Part shown: in pieces, positions 20,654 to 32,615 of the stretch
Layout of the letters: every line of letters begins with the position of its first letter
How positions within the stretch are numbered: position 1 is the first letter of the stretch
Assembly: GCA_037893245.1 (NCBI GenBank)
Contig: JBAIAA010000109.1
Span: 62,001-126,000 of the forward strand
Direction of reading: 5' to 3'
Length of the DNA stretch: 64,000 nt
Origin: Crossaster papposus
Taxonomy: Eukaryota > Echinodermata > Asteroidea > Velatida > Solasteridae
The notes under the pieces: generated by a model
What the model was told of the DNA's origin: nothing
The model's database searches: none
Seen by the model: only the letters and a program-made list of their open reading frames with translations
Program-made: the position numbers and the translations under genes

Positions 20654-23000
20654 ACGGCATATATATATTGTTTTGAATAGGTTTTCCCAGATGATATCAG
20701 AAATGTGCACATTCGTTTGTAAAAGTTTAATTCAATTTCGCGCTGATTTTGATAACGAAGTATATTTACAAGTGCAAAAATGAGCATTTGGTTTCATTTT
20801 GTATTACTCAAAAAAATGGATGTGCATAACGTTTCATTTAAACGATAACAAATCCGTGATTAGGCGTTCGGTTTGACGCATACGTGGCCGATTATTAAGA
20901 ACGTGTAAACTATTTTGCAGCAAATAGATTTGTCGTTGTGTCGCGGCCTGAATTTAATTATCGTTTTCATAAGTTAACATTTAAATTCGTTGGTTGTATT
21001 GCGCATGCAGTGGGAGGTTTCAACCAATGAAGGGTCATGGGTCAGACATGTTGAAGTCCAAATTTAATGTGACACTGAAAAAAAGGTTAAAACCGTCTGG
21101 ATCATGTTTTATCCGCCGTTTAAAAATAGAAAAATAGTCTCCAAATTAGTCGACCAATAGAGAACTCGGGTATTTATGATTTGTATTTTAATGTATTTTC
21201 TCTCTCATTTTAAGGACATACAGTAGGGGGGAAATGTCTGAAAATGGTTGTACTACATGTACAGTATGCATGCAATGCGGTTCGCAGCTGTCACCTCTCT
21301 AATGTTTCAAAAGACTATAGACCACCTGGTACCAATTTCATGGAGCTGCTAAGCACAAAACAATTGCTCAGCATGAAAATTCTTCCTTTGAAAAAATAAA
21401 AAACCCTTTCAGGTGATGTATATAGTTAGTGATTAATTCAGCTGGTTTTTACTTAGCATGAAAAGCACATAAAGTGTTGGCTGGTAACCTGATTTTACTG
21501 AGCAAGATTTGTTTGTGCTAAGCAAATTGTTGTACTTACACAATGTAGCAGCTCCATACAATTGGCCTCTGGTTCAGTTCCCCATATGTTACCTTAGTTA
21601 ACACATAACTGAAATTTGCTGCACATTTAGCAAAATCGATTGTTGATAAAATTAGAAGGAACACTACTGTATATGATTGCGGATGTGCATTCGAATTCGC
21701 GCTAAAATTAATTATCGATACTAAATTCAGTGCACATTCTGGAAATAGTACGCTGATTTTTTTTGCGACTAAATGTACCTTCATGGAAAAAGAATGATCA
21801 ATTGTTAAATAGAAAACGGGACTGGAACGTTCATACTATTTCGCAAGAAAACGAATGCATCTTTTACAAACTAATGTGCACATTTCCCGATATCGTCTGG
21901 GAAAAACTATATTAGGTTTTTCCGGCCAATTTAAACAATTGAATTCAGATTAACACTCGACTCATTTAATTTTGTTTCAAATTGAATTCTCCATTGCATC
22001 AGTATTTAACAGTCAAAAGGAGTAATTCCATTACAGCAGTTAGCAGTCACTGGCCAAATAAGATCATTCCAATTAACGAGGTCATTAACAATTTTTCTAA
22101 TGTTCACATTCAAATTCGTATTTACCTACATGTATGTAAAGGCGAATTCTGAAGAGAATACAGAATTACATTTATTCTGCGTTATACCTTTAAGTAAAGC
22201 ATTTTTTTTACAAAAAGAAGAAATGGGAATGGGGAAAACAATCCACATGAAAAGAACAACCTTTTGTATTAGTTAATTTTATAACGACCCCCTGAAATGT
22301 TAAGCTTTAATTTCTTAAAAGCATTTTTTGTTTTTAATTCGACATGGTCCGAACATTACCAGAAATAAAAAATAAAACATAAAGACCAGTGCAAACGATC
22401 CCAAGACAATAGCGAAATATTTGTTTTTTTCATTTCAAATTTATCACCATAACGTTTTTAACTTTACCTAACACTCTTCTAAATACAGGGTACAGGCTTT
22501 AGCCGGGAAAACCTACAAGTATAGTAGAAATGTAACTGAAGAATGGTGAAACTTAAGTTTTGAATGCCTATACCTGAAATAGAATGACTGAAACGAACCT
22601 GAATGAAAAGAACGAAATCATGTGTGCACAAACACGAAATTGAATGCAATAGTAACTAAAAAAAACACACCCTAGTTTGATTGAATTAGGGGGAAAAGCG
22701 TAAATTTGAATGCGTGTTTAATGAAATTCAATATATTTGTGATAAAATTGGCCGGGAAAACATTATGAATTTCAAATATTTGTTTTAGTTATAATAATAG
22801 TTTTCACTTGTAATTCATTGTACCATCCAGATTACCATCGTACACCTTTAATACGTTACATTGTAGAATAAACATTGTGTCCGACAGTACTGTCAACACT
22901 GTGTTCAGCCATCGCAACTTTGCTAGCCACTTCTATAAAAAAATGTCAGAAGCTAAACATTGCGCATGTACAGTAATTATAAGAATGAATGAAAAATCGC
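20654..23000. other. 3' flank of lectin copy 1
   Basis: Non-coding sequence shared with units 2 and 4. Units 3 and 5 lack roughly 20655-21915. Contains a TAAGCACAA MITE at 21330-21560. No gene recognised. Confidence 0.6.
21330..21560. mobile_element. fold-back MITE, TAAGCACAA family, unit 1
   Basis: Inverted termini CATGGAGCTGCTAAGCAC and GCAGCTCCATACAATTGG, with the same interior phrases as 12247-12500. Present at the same place in units 2 and 4. Confidence 0.8.
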
Positions 23001-23009
23001 GTTTAAAAG

Positions 23010-23520
23010 GAATAACAAGACAGTATTTAGAAAAGTGTTTCAATGTTAAAGACATGTTTAAAATTGGCCAAAAACTGTTTTATGCTACCGGTATTTTAAA
23101 ATATTTTTTTATTCAAATTCACGAACTCTCACGTTCAATTCCGTCTAGAAAAATTACAAGCTTTTTCCGAACCAATTTAGTCATTTATCATTTAATGTCA
23201 AAGTGTGGTCACTCTGTTTAAACATTGGATTGAGAATATTTGTCATTACAGATGAAATTGGTCTAAGCTGTTGCTATAGACGAATCTGGTCTGTAATGAC
23301 GAATTTTTCTCGACCTGGTGTTTAAAGGGGGTGACCAAACGTTTAAATTGAATGATAAATTACTTAATTGGTTTGGTAAAAGCGTGGGAAATTTTTCTTC
23401 GAATGAAATTGAATTTGAGTGGGTAAATTCGAAGATGAAAAAAAAAACAATGTTTTAAAATAGCCAAGAAAACCTATAAAAATATAACCTTTAAAGGAAA
23501 GTTCTTTTTTGGGGGGCTGT
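23010..23520. repeat. long imperfect inverted repeat, unit 1 (central stem 23232-23311)
   Basis: Two arms of roughly 200 bases meet at a 79-80-base hairpin. In this copy the central stem GAGAATATTTGTCATTACAGA pairs with TCTGTAATGACGAATTTTTC, with a few mismatches. Outer arms match in reverse complement, for example AACCAATTTAGTCATTTATC against the region containing GATAAATTACTTAATTGGTT. Conserved in all five units. It could be an old fold-back transposon or a hairpin RNA source. Confidence 0.7.
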
Positions 23521-23967
23521 TATCAACTATTGTCAAATTATAGTCAAAATGCATACGATACTAAATGAACATGTACGCGTTTGCTTCCGCGCATTGTCGC
23601 GAAATATTGACATGATCTGGCCTATACCCAGCATTGAGAGGACTTAGTCGACACATTTCGGTTACATTATGTGTTAATAGTCGACACATTTCGGTTACAT
23701 TATGTGCTGCGTAGTTTTCATTGTATAATTATATTTATAGAGTTGTGTTTAATGATATTTTACTATTTTGTAGATAAGCTAGATCAGTTCAGTTTTTTGG
23801 CAGTTGTGCCTCATATGAATCTGTTTGATAATAATAATTATTACTAAAAAAAAATAGAGCTTTTTTTTTAGGCCTGTGCTTAAGTTGATTGAGTGTTTAT
23901 GAGCTAAATATTATTGTTGCACACACGATAATGTAACTCTAGGTTTTCAGCTAACTGTATTTTGCAT

Positions 23968-24422
23968 TATAACACCTCACTCACAGATTCTGTGTCTTGA
24001 TTGGCCGAGAGCGTGTCACGTGTCACTTGCTATTTTTACTTGCGCTCCAAAAAGACTATACCACGCAGCCTCGTTCTGAAAAAGTACTATGCGCATAGCA
24101 ACACACGTACTATGCGCATACATGTAGCAACGAAAGCGTGATTGAAACCCAGACGTGTGTTTCGGTGCATTGCGTAAACATTGCTCTATCAGTATCACCC
24201 TCGCACCCGTTCTTCAAGGCAACAAAGTACACGTATGATCGAGAAAAAGGGAACGAAGATACAAATAGTTGGGTGCCCTTTAAAAACGCAAATTTAACGT
24301 ACATTTCTTTCGTAAACAACGCACTGCTTGCACGTAGGTTGACACTGAATTCGGAGATTTTTTGTCATTACTATACTTTCAGGAAGCTTAAATTGTGCAG
24401 AATCTGTGAGTGAGGTGTTATA
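23968..24422. mobile_element. fold-back element with 25-bp perfect TIRs
   Basis: Left TATAACACCTCACTCACAG (continuing ATTCTG) at 23968-23993 and its exact reverse complement at 24398-24422. Absent from the other units, where TTTTGCACTGTAG is continuous, so it inserted after duplication. Interior contains CGTACTATGCGCATA twice. No transposase. Confidence 0.85.
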
Positions 24423-24597
24423 AAACAAATATTGACTGCTTTATTTTGCGGTATAGTAAAACTAGCCTCCCTCGATGATCCATGGAGCATTCTATTTTCC
24501 CTCGGCTTCGCCTCGGGAAAATAGAATGCTCCATGGATCACCTCGGGAGGCTACAGGTAGTTTTACTATACCACTCAAAGCAGTCAATATTTGTATA
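24419..24597. mobile_element. fold-back MITE with 25-bp hairpin core
   Basis: Abuts the previous element. Termini AAACAAATATTGACTGCTTT and AAAGCAGTCAATATTTGTAT. The centre (24477-24539) has two perfect 25-base arms, GATCCATGGAGCATTCTATT onward, around the loop TCGGCTTCGCCTC. Same family as 6722-6879. Confidence 0.85.
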
Positions 24598-24667
24598 CTG
24601 TAGTTCACACCAGTGTGAAGGATGTTTTATCGATGACTTCATTGTCTTGGCATATTATTGTGTGACA

Positions 24668-25036
24668 TTTAAAGGGATCGTACACGTTTGATAATTGGAA
24701 CCCATTGTTTGTTTCAATCCTATATAGTTATAGATATATACCATAAAGCTAACCTGTAAAAATTTCATTTCAAAAGGTGGTAGCGATTTTAAGATATTGC
24801 CGAAAATCTGGAGCGGTTATTACAAAGTACCACGCAGGAAGAATAATCTGCATTGGAATACATAGTCTGAGAGTCACTGCAGTAACGCTTCTCAGATTCA
24901 AATTTTTGGGGATTAAAAGTGATATCTTTTCCCATAACCGCAGCACTTCGAAGTGAAGCTGCTGTACTTCTTACCCAGTAGGTTTTTATTGCCATTAATT
25001 TTTGGAGTAATTACCAACTGTATACGACCCCTTTAA
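24668..25036. mobile_element. MITE with TTTAAAGGG termini
   Basis: Left TTTAAAGGGATCGTACACG, right TATACGACCCCTTTAAA. Other units read CATTTAAATCTTTG with no insertion, so TTTAAA (or TTAA) is the duplicated target. About 360 bases, no ORF. Confidence 0.8.
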
Positions 25037-25235
25037 ATCTTTGTAAGTTTGTGTAAATTTGAGGATTTTTGAATTAATTGCAATTGTACTTTTGTCTACA
25101 GTGTGGTTAGACTTAATTATTTTTTACTGTGCAAACTGTGTGCAGACTAGATGGATTTTAAGTCAGTGATTTAGGTCTGATACTGTATTTTAACAAGTCA
25201 TATTTTGTGTACATTGCCAGACGTGTATCCCAGGC

Positions 25236-25526
25236 ATGTCTGTGCCAGACTTTATTTCTAAGTCACATAGTGCTTTAGCTAAGACCATAGTTTGGGCATT
25301 CACATATATTTTACGTGAATATGATGAAGATGCTTGTCCTGTTGGTAGAAGTGTGGTAAATAGTATTGCAGCTGCATTGAATGATAGATTCATTGCATTT
25401 TTTAATTCTTTGAAAAGCCTAGTAAAGATACTGAATTACAGTCACCTGGCCTTATTAAATGTACATTTAATTGTACCTGTTGTCATACAGTTGAAGTGGT
25501 ACTACATGTATTTTGGAGGAGGCTGA
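25236..25526 (+). CDS. MSVPDF ORF, unit 1; unknown function
   Basis: A 96-codon open frame starting MSVPDFISKSHSALAKTIV, then AFTYILREYDEDACPVGRS and ALNDRF. The first 60 residues are well conserved in units 3, 4 and 5; beyond that frames diverge through small indels. Downstream phrases (EEAEPLVIEPVLIEAANF; GVLVSLTASVFNDSLHVVSL) are open in other frames, as if a longer coding region had been broken. Possibly an exon or relic of a gene or transposase; I do not recognise the family and claim no function. Confidence 0.35.
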   Translation: MSVPDFISKSHSALAKTIVWAFTYILREYDEDACPVGRSVVNSIAAALNDRFIAFFNSLKSLVKILNYSHLALLNVHLIVPVVIQLKWYYMYFGGG

Positions 25527-26352
25527 GCCACTTGTTATGGAGCCAGTTTTAATTGAAGCTGCTAACTTTGTAATGTCGAGGTGACAGGAGAAGTTCTTGT
25601 TTCTTCTGCTGCCAGTGTTTTTAATGATAGCCTCCATGTACAGTAGTTACATACCGGTACATGTACCGGTAGCTTGAGTAGCCAGATGGCGAAGCCGAGG
25701 AAAAAGGGTTTTGAACCAAATGTTGTTCATCGTAAAGATTTTATTTAAAAGTACCTGTATGATATAAACATTCACACAACCATCCATTAAAAATGGGGCG
25801 TTTTTATGTTATTCTCATTTAAAACAAAATTCTGGTGTCAGAAAAGTGACCCCCGACACTCAAGCTGTTTTGTTATAGTCTGATTTCAGCCAATAAAGTG
25901 TTCACCTTTTGTGGACGTGTAAAAAAAAAACATTTCTGAATTGATGCAGTGTGCAATTTATGGGAAAGTATGCACACAACGTGTATCGTACATTGAATGA
26001 TAATTACTGGGAAAACGTGTGCGTGCATGTCGTGTCCGATGTAAACAACCAATTTGTTTTCATCTTTTCCCATTATGTCAATTTCCTTTTAACCATGAAA
26101 TTTAAAAAAGGAAACAATCCAAAACATGATATTTTGGAGGATTTCAGGACATACATGTACTGTAGTACCCATTTAATTAAGTACGGTACAGGTACATGTG
26201 TACATGTACATGTATTGTATTAACTGAGCAAAAGAATATACTGTACATGTAGAAAAGAATAGACGATGGATAAAATAATGAACTGATTGAGAAGTTTGCA
26301 AAGATAAATGTCTTTGACAAAAAGAAACAAATTGCACTGCCAAAACCTGACC

Positions 26353-26737
26353 TTAGGTAGGATACACCATTGGTAATTGCTTGAATTATCATTCATGGGT
26401 AGATTTGGGGGGTTGTATTTCATAGTAAATATCATTTAACTGACCTGTCTGAAGTTTTACAATCATGGATGCCGAGAAAAGCACGAAAAACAGCGTCTGT
26501 TTTCAACCGGCATTGGGCAGTTATTCTTATGTTATCTTTGTTTTTTCGCATTCGCCGTCCGGCGATCGCGAATTTTTCTTCATAATTTTAAATTTTTTTT
26601 TATAATTACCGGATATCTAGCGCAATCATTGTGCTGGATGCCAAGAATCATTATTTACTTTCAAATGAGTAAGATATTTCTTAATAATTCGGTAGTAAAT
26701 ATTTTTGATATTTGCAAATTGTGTATACTACCTTTAA
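26353..26737. mobile_element. MITE, GGTAGTATACACC family, unit 1
   Basis: Inverted termini GGTAGGATACACCATTGG and GTGTATACTACCTTTAA with TTAA at the border. Interior carries ATGGATGCCGAGAAAAGCA. The family has four further members at 49656, 51775, 52159 and 60592. Confidence 0.85.
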
Positions 26738-27147
26738 GTTAATTGAAGAATGCTTGCAGTTAACAAGGCCGGCGATTCTGCCCAAAATATGGTGAATGGT
26801 ACCCCCTAAAGTTGGTTATTCTCTTGAGACTCGTGGGGAAAGGAGCCCAAAACTCCTGAGAAAAGAAATAATAGTTTTTTACCAGAAATTTCTCCAATTC
26901 TACTAGATGGAAAGTTCTCCTACCCCGAGCCAAATCTCTCCAGGATTGTATAAGCCTCGTTTATAGTCGGTCGCGCGACTCAAACATTAACGCAAAATCA
27001 TCCGATACAGGCGGTTTATAGTTGCAAGTCAGGTTCTCGAATTTTATTTTCCTTGACAAAAACAATCATCCAAACCACAAATTAGCAAAAAGAAAATGTT
27101 GCAAATGACCAACAAACCTTTTTAAGAAAAAAAAAAAAAAAACTTAA

Positions 27148-27222
27148 AATTAATGGGTTTCCATAGGATTCAATTTTGCGCCTCCAGATTTATAATCCTG
27201 TGCATTACCCACTACAGTACAG
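27148..27222 (-). repeat. tRNA-like (SINE-like) sequence, unit 2
   Basis: Minus strand contains CTGTACTGTAGTGGGTAATG and a box B-like AAAATTGAATCC, more decayed than in units 1 and 3. Confidence 0.35.
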
Positions 27223-27392
27223 CAATGTCTCGTTCAGTTGCATAATTCTATAATGTGATAGCTCTTTCGTAGTACGTAAATAAAAGTCGCGTCCCGTGGC
27301 GGGACACGGTCATTTTTTTAGAAAAACCATCCGATGACAACATTTTACAAGGGTCGTTTTTCAAAAACCTAGCTACAGGCTCCGGACTCCAT

Positions 27393-28465
27393 TAAGGCCG
27401 TGCCGGTTACCAGGGTACCCGTAACCCGACCGCTGATTGCGGGTACCCGGCTCCAATTTATTGATTTTATTACCCGAAACTGCCTTTGTAAATGTTGACA
27501 CATTATTTCAGAAAGGTAAGCGTCTTTTATGTTCATTGCGTGCCGATAAATTGTTAGAAAACATCTGAGTAAAACGTCTTTACTGACAATTTCTCGATGT
27601 CTAGATAGCAGCCTAACAGATGATTGTGCTTTCTTTGTAGTCATTGTGATACAAAAATGCCTTTGAAGTCTATTTACCGACAATTCTGACAGCTGCTTTA
27701 ACTTGGGCTGACATTGTATCAGTGTTTTGTTACAGTTGTCCTTTGAGTAAGTTTTTCCGAGGTTTACTTTTTGGAAAATGTGCTGAATTAATTCACGATC
27801 CCACGGACCCGTACCTGGAATGTGGTTTTGAAACCTGATACTGCAGGAGAGGTATTTGCTTCTATTATATCAACTCTGCGGCCAGCCGGGAACGCATCTG
27901 CGGTCGGCTTTTTTGCTACATTTCGTGTCGGCTCACTCAAAGGATTTAAGTCATTGAACCTTATTTATTTTTGAAAAAGACGTGCCACTGTAGGCGTGCA
28001 ATTATGGGGAGCGGCAAGTCAATTCATTTACAAACATTTTTTACAAGCTGAGAGTAAACTCCACGTAATACGGGATCGCTGTTGACAATCTGGCTCTGAA
28101 AACCGCGCACTTAACTTATCTTGTTTTGTTTTTTTCACTGGACCGCCGGACTACTTAGAAAAGGGTTTTGACTAGACCGCCGCTGTTTTGAGTGACTAGA
28201 ATTTGTTTGCGTCGAACCCTGAGTTGCAAAGTAGGCCCGTGCATTTGTTTAGTTGCGGAATGCAGGGGAAGTAAGCACGCCATGCCAGTGCGGCAGTCGC
28301 GCTGCACCTTGCTAGTGGAGTGAGCGGGGATGTACATGCACGTGCCGACGCGGTGTATACTTCCGGGTTTTTGTTATGATTCTAATAATAGTCACGGGTA
28401 CCCGGGTACCCGACCGCGACGAGAATAGGGTACCCGGGTCCCGTACTACCCGTAAACGCACACCC
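27393..28465. mobile_element. 1.07-kb insertion rich in GGGTACCC
   Basis: Interrupts CTCCGACACCATTACCATTGCC, which is continuous in other units. The ends carry clustered GGGTACCC, CCCGTAACCCGACCG and CCGGGTACCCGACCG phrases in inverted orientation. No transposase frame found. Phrases near 28140 resemble the 10848-12038 element. Confidence 0.65.
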
Positions 28466-28890
28466 TTCCATCACCAAATTTTAAAAATCTTGTTTAAATA
28501 CTTGAAACCTTTTCATAGCTGTTTAGACTTTTCAGACAAAATGATGACCAACATGCCATCTTTCCTTTTCTTTTCAATTTTTGGTGGGTTGACCCGTGGT
28601 GTTTTGAAGAATTCTCACCCAAAGAAGACCACCGGGTACTTTAGCTAGTGTTTAAGCGCAATATTGGTAATAGCGTCAACATTAAGATTGTTAAAATTAT
28701 CGGGCATAATAAATGTTTAAGAAAGTGATATGAAACAGTGATCATTCAAAAAGGCATTTAAGAGTGGGTCCACGTAAATATTTCATATAAGTGTCCTCGG
28801 CATTTATTTTGTTTTTAATATGAAAGGACTTGTTGAGCAATGCTGTATTAATAATGTTTTAGTTCACAACGAGTATTGTTTCCTCCTTGT

Positions 28891-29103
28891 ATATAATAAT
28901 AATAATATCTTGGATTTATATAGCGCTTTTCACAACCGAAGGGCATCTCAAAGCGCTTCCAACATTATTACCCCTGGTCACTGGGCCATTTTCAATCCTT
29001 AAACCATCTCAGCTCCCTGGGGAGTATACAGCCTGTGCTGCAATATACGGGTATGCGCTACTAGGCTAAATCAATCACAATAACTATCTCTGCCCTCACA
29101 GGT
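28891..29103. mobile_element. SINE-like insertion with ATA-rich head, upstream of copy 2
   Basis: Starts with (ATA)n, then TTGGATTTATATAGCGCTTT and CATCTCAAAGCGCTTCC, and ends GCCCTCACAGGTGCC. A second copy is at 36267-36485. Units 4 and 5 lack it. Such ATATAGCGCTTT sequences are frequent in marine invertebrate DNA; the class is not settled. Confidence 0.65.
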
Positions 29104-30239
29104 GCCACCAATAGAATGTTATCAGAAAATGGTACATGTATGTAAGAAATGCTGTGGAGGAGGTTTGTCTAGGTTTTCGCCGTCAAAAATGCTGCTTATT
29201 CAGTAGGAGTAATTTACAGGCCTACAACTCACTCCTATAAATTAAAAAAAGGAGCCGGATTCATAAAAGTACATTTTGTGTGTGTATTATTACCTTAAAC
29301 CGAAGGAAAACCTCAAATTTCATTTTTTCAGTTTTTGGGGAAAATAACCATTTTTGATGCAGTACTGCCTAAAGAGGATACAATCCCCAAAACTTTTCAC
29401 ACCAGAAAAAAAAAGAACCAATGTTTGCTCCAAGCCAATCCAAAAGGAAAACATTCTGAGACCCCTGGCAAGTTGACCTTTTGAGGGACAAAAATAGGGA
29501 AAACATTACATGTTTACAAGTTCTAAAGACAAGCTTTAACACATGTTCTGAAAATAGCATAAGGGTGACATTTAAAACATTTTTTTCTCAAGTAAGGGCA
29601 GTGATGATTCTTTGTAATGATATAGTTGATAAATTTGCATTTTGGGTGGGTGATTTTTTAAAATTATAAGCAAAACACAACAAAACGTGTTGGCATTGCA
29701 ACAGGCCATAAACAAAATGTACATGTACAATGTAAGTTCTATTTTCGTTACTTGCTTACCAAGTCCTTTCATATTAAAAAAACACCATAATTGTCGAGGA
29801 CACTTCTTTGAAATATTTACGTAGAGCCACTCTTAAGTATTTTTTTTTTTTTTTTTTGTGATGGCGATGATGTAAGTTGTCCATTGTGATCATCAATACA
29901 AAGGAGTCTAGATGTTGTTTTGTATAACGCAACTCATAATATTTGCGACTTCATTAAATTTCAGCTTGTGGCCTTCGGTAGAAGGAGTTACCATAGTAAC
30001 CAGAGAATTGCCTATTAATGTCACTGGATTCATTAAAACTAGATCAATATCGTGGATAGCTATAATATTACTGTAAAGACTCCTCTTAATAGACGACTTT
30101 ATCTCTGACTTTCTCATGCAAGTTCTGAGAATGGAATCAACCAGCGTAAAATTGATATGAACGCATATGCAATCTCCCGATTGTCCGTGTCTTCAGCGCT
30201 TAATGTTTATTCAGAATCTCACAGACCGATGAGGTTATC

Positions 30240-30652
30240 AGCTTACGATAAAACATCAGCCAATCAAAGGCTACAGTTTGTAACTGCAGGAATACTGACC
30301 AATTACTAGCCACTGACGTGAATGACGTACTCAATTGGTTAACCAATCAGAGAGAATTAGAGACACACGTCGTCTGCCTCAACCCATTCCTTTCTGTAAA
30401 CTATACCAAGTCCCACCATCGCCAGGCCTCTGTATCACAGGAGCATCCTAGCAAAGAGGACAGCAGCCAAAAGCAGTGCGGCTTGAATTGTAGTCGTTGA
30501 ACAACCATTGTGGATAGGTCAATCAGACACGACAAATCGCTAGATTTTTTCCCCCGATTTCAACTATATGTTGCGCACATTATACAAAAAATAATAAAAC
30601 AAACTGAGATCGACGTTAAGTCATCCGATTTTAACGAATCCTTTAAGTATAA
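30240..30652 (+). promoter_or_regulatory. promoter of lectin copy 2
   Basis: Same layout as copy 1 with the double TGACGT retained and TTGGTTAACCAATC forming a palindromic CCAAT pair near 30336. The CRE-like site has become TTAAGTCA, losing the CG core. Four extra bases (TAAA) precede the ATG. Confidence 0.45.
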
Positions 30653-31696
30653 ATGGAAGCAATGGCGAAACTGACCTTTACGGGGTTGCAACTATTTCAC
30701 ATAATATTTATCATATGTCAGGGAGCTACCTTGTCTGTCACTGGATATGAAACTTCTTATGCAGGGAAACATGCGTTTTATGCCGCAGAAAATAGCGCCC
30801 TAAAAGGGTTTGCGTTTGCAACCAAAATTGTACGATCTCGTGTCATCTGCGGACGTGAATGCAGCATGGATCGACATTGCAAGTCTTTTAACTTTAATGA
30901 TTGCAGTAAAATGTGCGAGTTAAACCTTGCCATAAGACGGCAGCATCTCGACTACTTCAATGCAACTCAAGGGAGCGTGTACTTTGATGCAGATGAGGAC
31001 ACACCTCGCTACTCACTGGCTGATAGTTCCTTGAATCGCTACAAGAGTTGCAAGATGCTCTTAGATGCTGGTTATTGTTCAAGCGGTATCTACACAATCT
31101 ACCCAGAGGGATTCGGCAATGACAGTCTTTGTGTCTACTGTGACATGGAAACTGACGGCGGGGGATGGATCGTGTTTCAGAGGCGACAAGATGGCAGCGT
31201 GGACTTCTACCGTAACTGGGCCGACTACCAGTCTGGCTTTGGCGATCTGTCCGGTGAGTTCTGGTTGGGTAACGACAACTTGGTGACTCTGACGTCTGAT
31301 GATTCACGTGGATCATGGGAGCTACGAGTTGACTTAAAGGACTGGGAGAACAACACGGCATGGGCAAAGTACTCAGATTTCCAAATATCCCCGGGTGAGT
31401 ACAGTCTGAATTATGACCGATACGATGCCAGCAGCACTGCCGGTGACTCTCTTTTGTATCAAAAAAGGCATCGCTTTTCGACAAAGGATCGTGACAATGA
31501 TTATGCACCAGAACTTAATTGCGCACAAAAGTACACAGGAGCTTGGTGGTTTAATGGGTGTTTTGAGTCTCACTTGAATGGTGGATATTACCCAGATGAG
31601 AATGCCGGTAATGCCAAGGGCGTACAGTGGAAATCATGGAAAATGCAATATTCTATGAAAGCATGTAGCATGAAAATGCGTGAAATTGGACGTTGA
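30653..31696 (+). CDS. secreted PAN/apple plus fibrinogen-domain lectin, copy 2
   Basis: 347 codons, same architecture as copy 1: signal peptide, PAN-like domain with five Cys, fibrinogen domain with DRDND calcium site, NCAQ and GAWWFNGC. Two Arg-to-Cys changes (residues 142 and 160, GYCSS and LCVYC) add two cysteines near the start of the fibrinogen domain. The ligand-side loop differs: LLYQKRHRFS before the calcium site, YAPELNCAQKYTG after it, and MQYSMK with one residue fewer near the end. Intact frame, so probably functional. The gene ends IGR. Confidence 0.92.
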   Translation: MEAMAKLTFTGLQLFHIIFIICQGATLSVTGYETSYAGKHAFYAAENSALKGFAFATKIVRSRVICGRECSMDRHCKSFNFNDCSKMCELNLAIRRQHLDYFNATQGSVYFDADEDTPRYSLADSSLNRYKSCKMLLDAGYCSSGIYTIYPEGFGNDSLCVYCDMETDGGGWIVFQRRQDGSVDFYRNWADYQSGFGDLSGEFWLGNDNLVTLTSDDSRGSWELRVDLKDWENNTAWAKYSDFQISPGEYSLNYDRYDASSTAGDSLLYQKRHRFSTKDRDNDYAPELNCAQKYTGAWWFNGCFESHLNGGYYPDENAGNAKGVQWKSWKMQYSMKACSMKMREIGR

Positions 31697-32389
31697 ACGG
31701 CGTATATATTGTTTCTAATAGGTTTTCCCAGATGATATCAGAAATGTGCACATTCGTTTGTGAAAGTTTAATTCAATTTCGCGCTGATTTTGATAACGAA
31801 GTATATTTACAAGTGCAAAAATGAGCATTTGGTTTCATTTTGTATCACTCAAAAAAATGGATGTGCATAACATTTCATTTAAACGATAACAAATCTGTGA
31901 TTAGGCGTTCGGTTTGACGCATACGTGGCCGATTATTAAGAACGTGTAAACTATTTTGCAGCAAATAGATTTGTCGTTAAAAACGCGGCCTGAATTTAAT
32001 TATCGTTTTCATTTGTTAACATTTAAATTTGTTGGTTGTATTGCGCATGCAGTGGGAGGTTTCAACCAATGAAGGGTCATAGGTGAGACTTCATACACGT
32101 ACATGTATGTAGGAGTCCAAATTTAATGTGACACTGAAAAAAAAGTTAAAACCGTCTGGACCATGTTTTATCCGCCGTTTAAAAATAGAAAAATAGTCTT
32201 CAAATTAGTCGACCAATAGGGAACTCGGGTATGATTTGTATTTTAATGTATTTTCTCTCTCATTTTAAGGACATAAATGTACATTGTACATGTAGGGGAG
32301 ATATGTCTGAGAATGGTTGTACTATGCATGCAGTGCGTTTCGCAAGTGTCACCTCTCTAAAGTTTCAAAAGACTATAGACCACCTGGTA

Positions 32390-32615
32390 CCTATTTCATG
32401 GAGCTGCTAAGCACAAAACAATTGCTCAGCATGAAAATTCTTCCTTTGAAAAAAATTAAAAACCCTTTCAGGTGATGTATATTGTTAGTGATTAATTCAG
32501 CTGGTTTTTACTTAGCATGAAAAGCACATAAAGTGTTGGCTGGTAACCTGATTTTACTGAGCAAGATTTGTTTGTGCTAAGCAAATTGTTGTACTTAGCA
32601 GCTCCATACAATTGG
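32390..32615. mobile_element. fold-back MITE, TAAGCACAA family, unit 2
   Basis: Same element and position as in unit 1 (CATGGAGCTGCTAAGCAC to TTAGCAGCTCCATACAATTG). Inherited by duplication. Confidence 0.8.

Larger units (their letters stand above)
18215..27110. repeat. lectin array unit 1
   Basis: First of five direct repeats. Order: tRNA-like sequence (18229), shortened upstream block, promoter, lectin gene 19607-20653, TAAGCACAA MITE, long inverted repeat, MSVPDF ORF and tail. Relative to other units it has lost about 1 kb upstream of the promoter and gained fold-back elements at 23968-24597, a MITE at 24668-25036 and another at 26353-26737. Confidence 0.85.

Noticed and set aside
26160-26225. 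Clusters of ACATGT as a simple microsatellite explaining all TACATGTA octamers
   Set aside because: Some clusters are tandem and may grow by slippage, but most unit-to-unit differences are single insertions at an isolated TA, and TACCGGTA and TACTGTA behave the same way.
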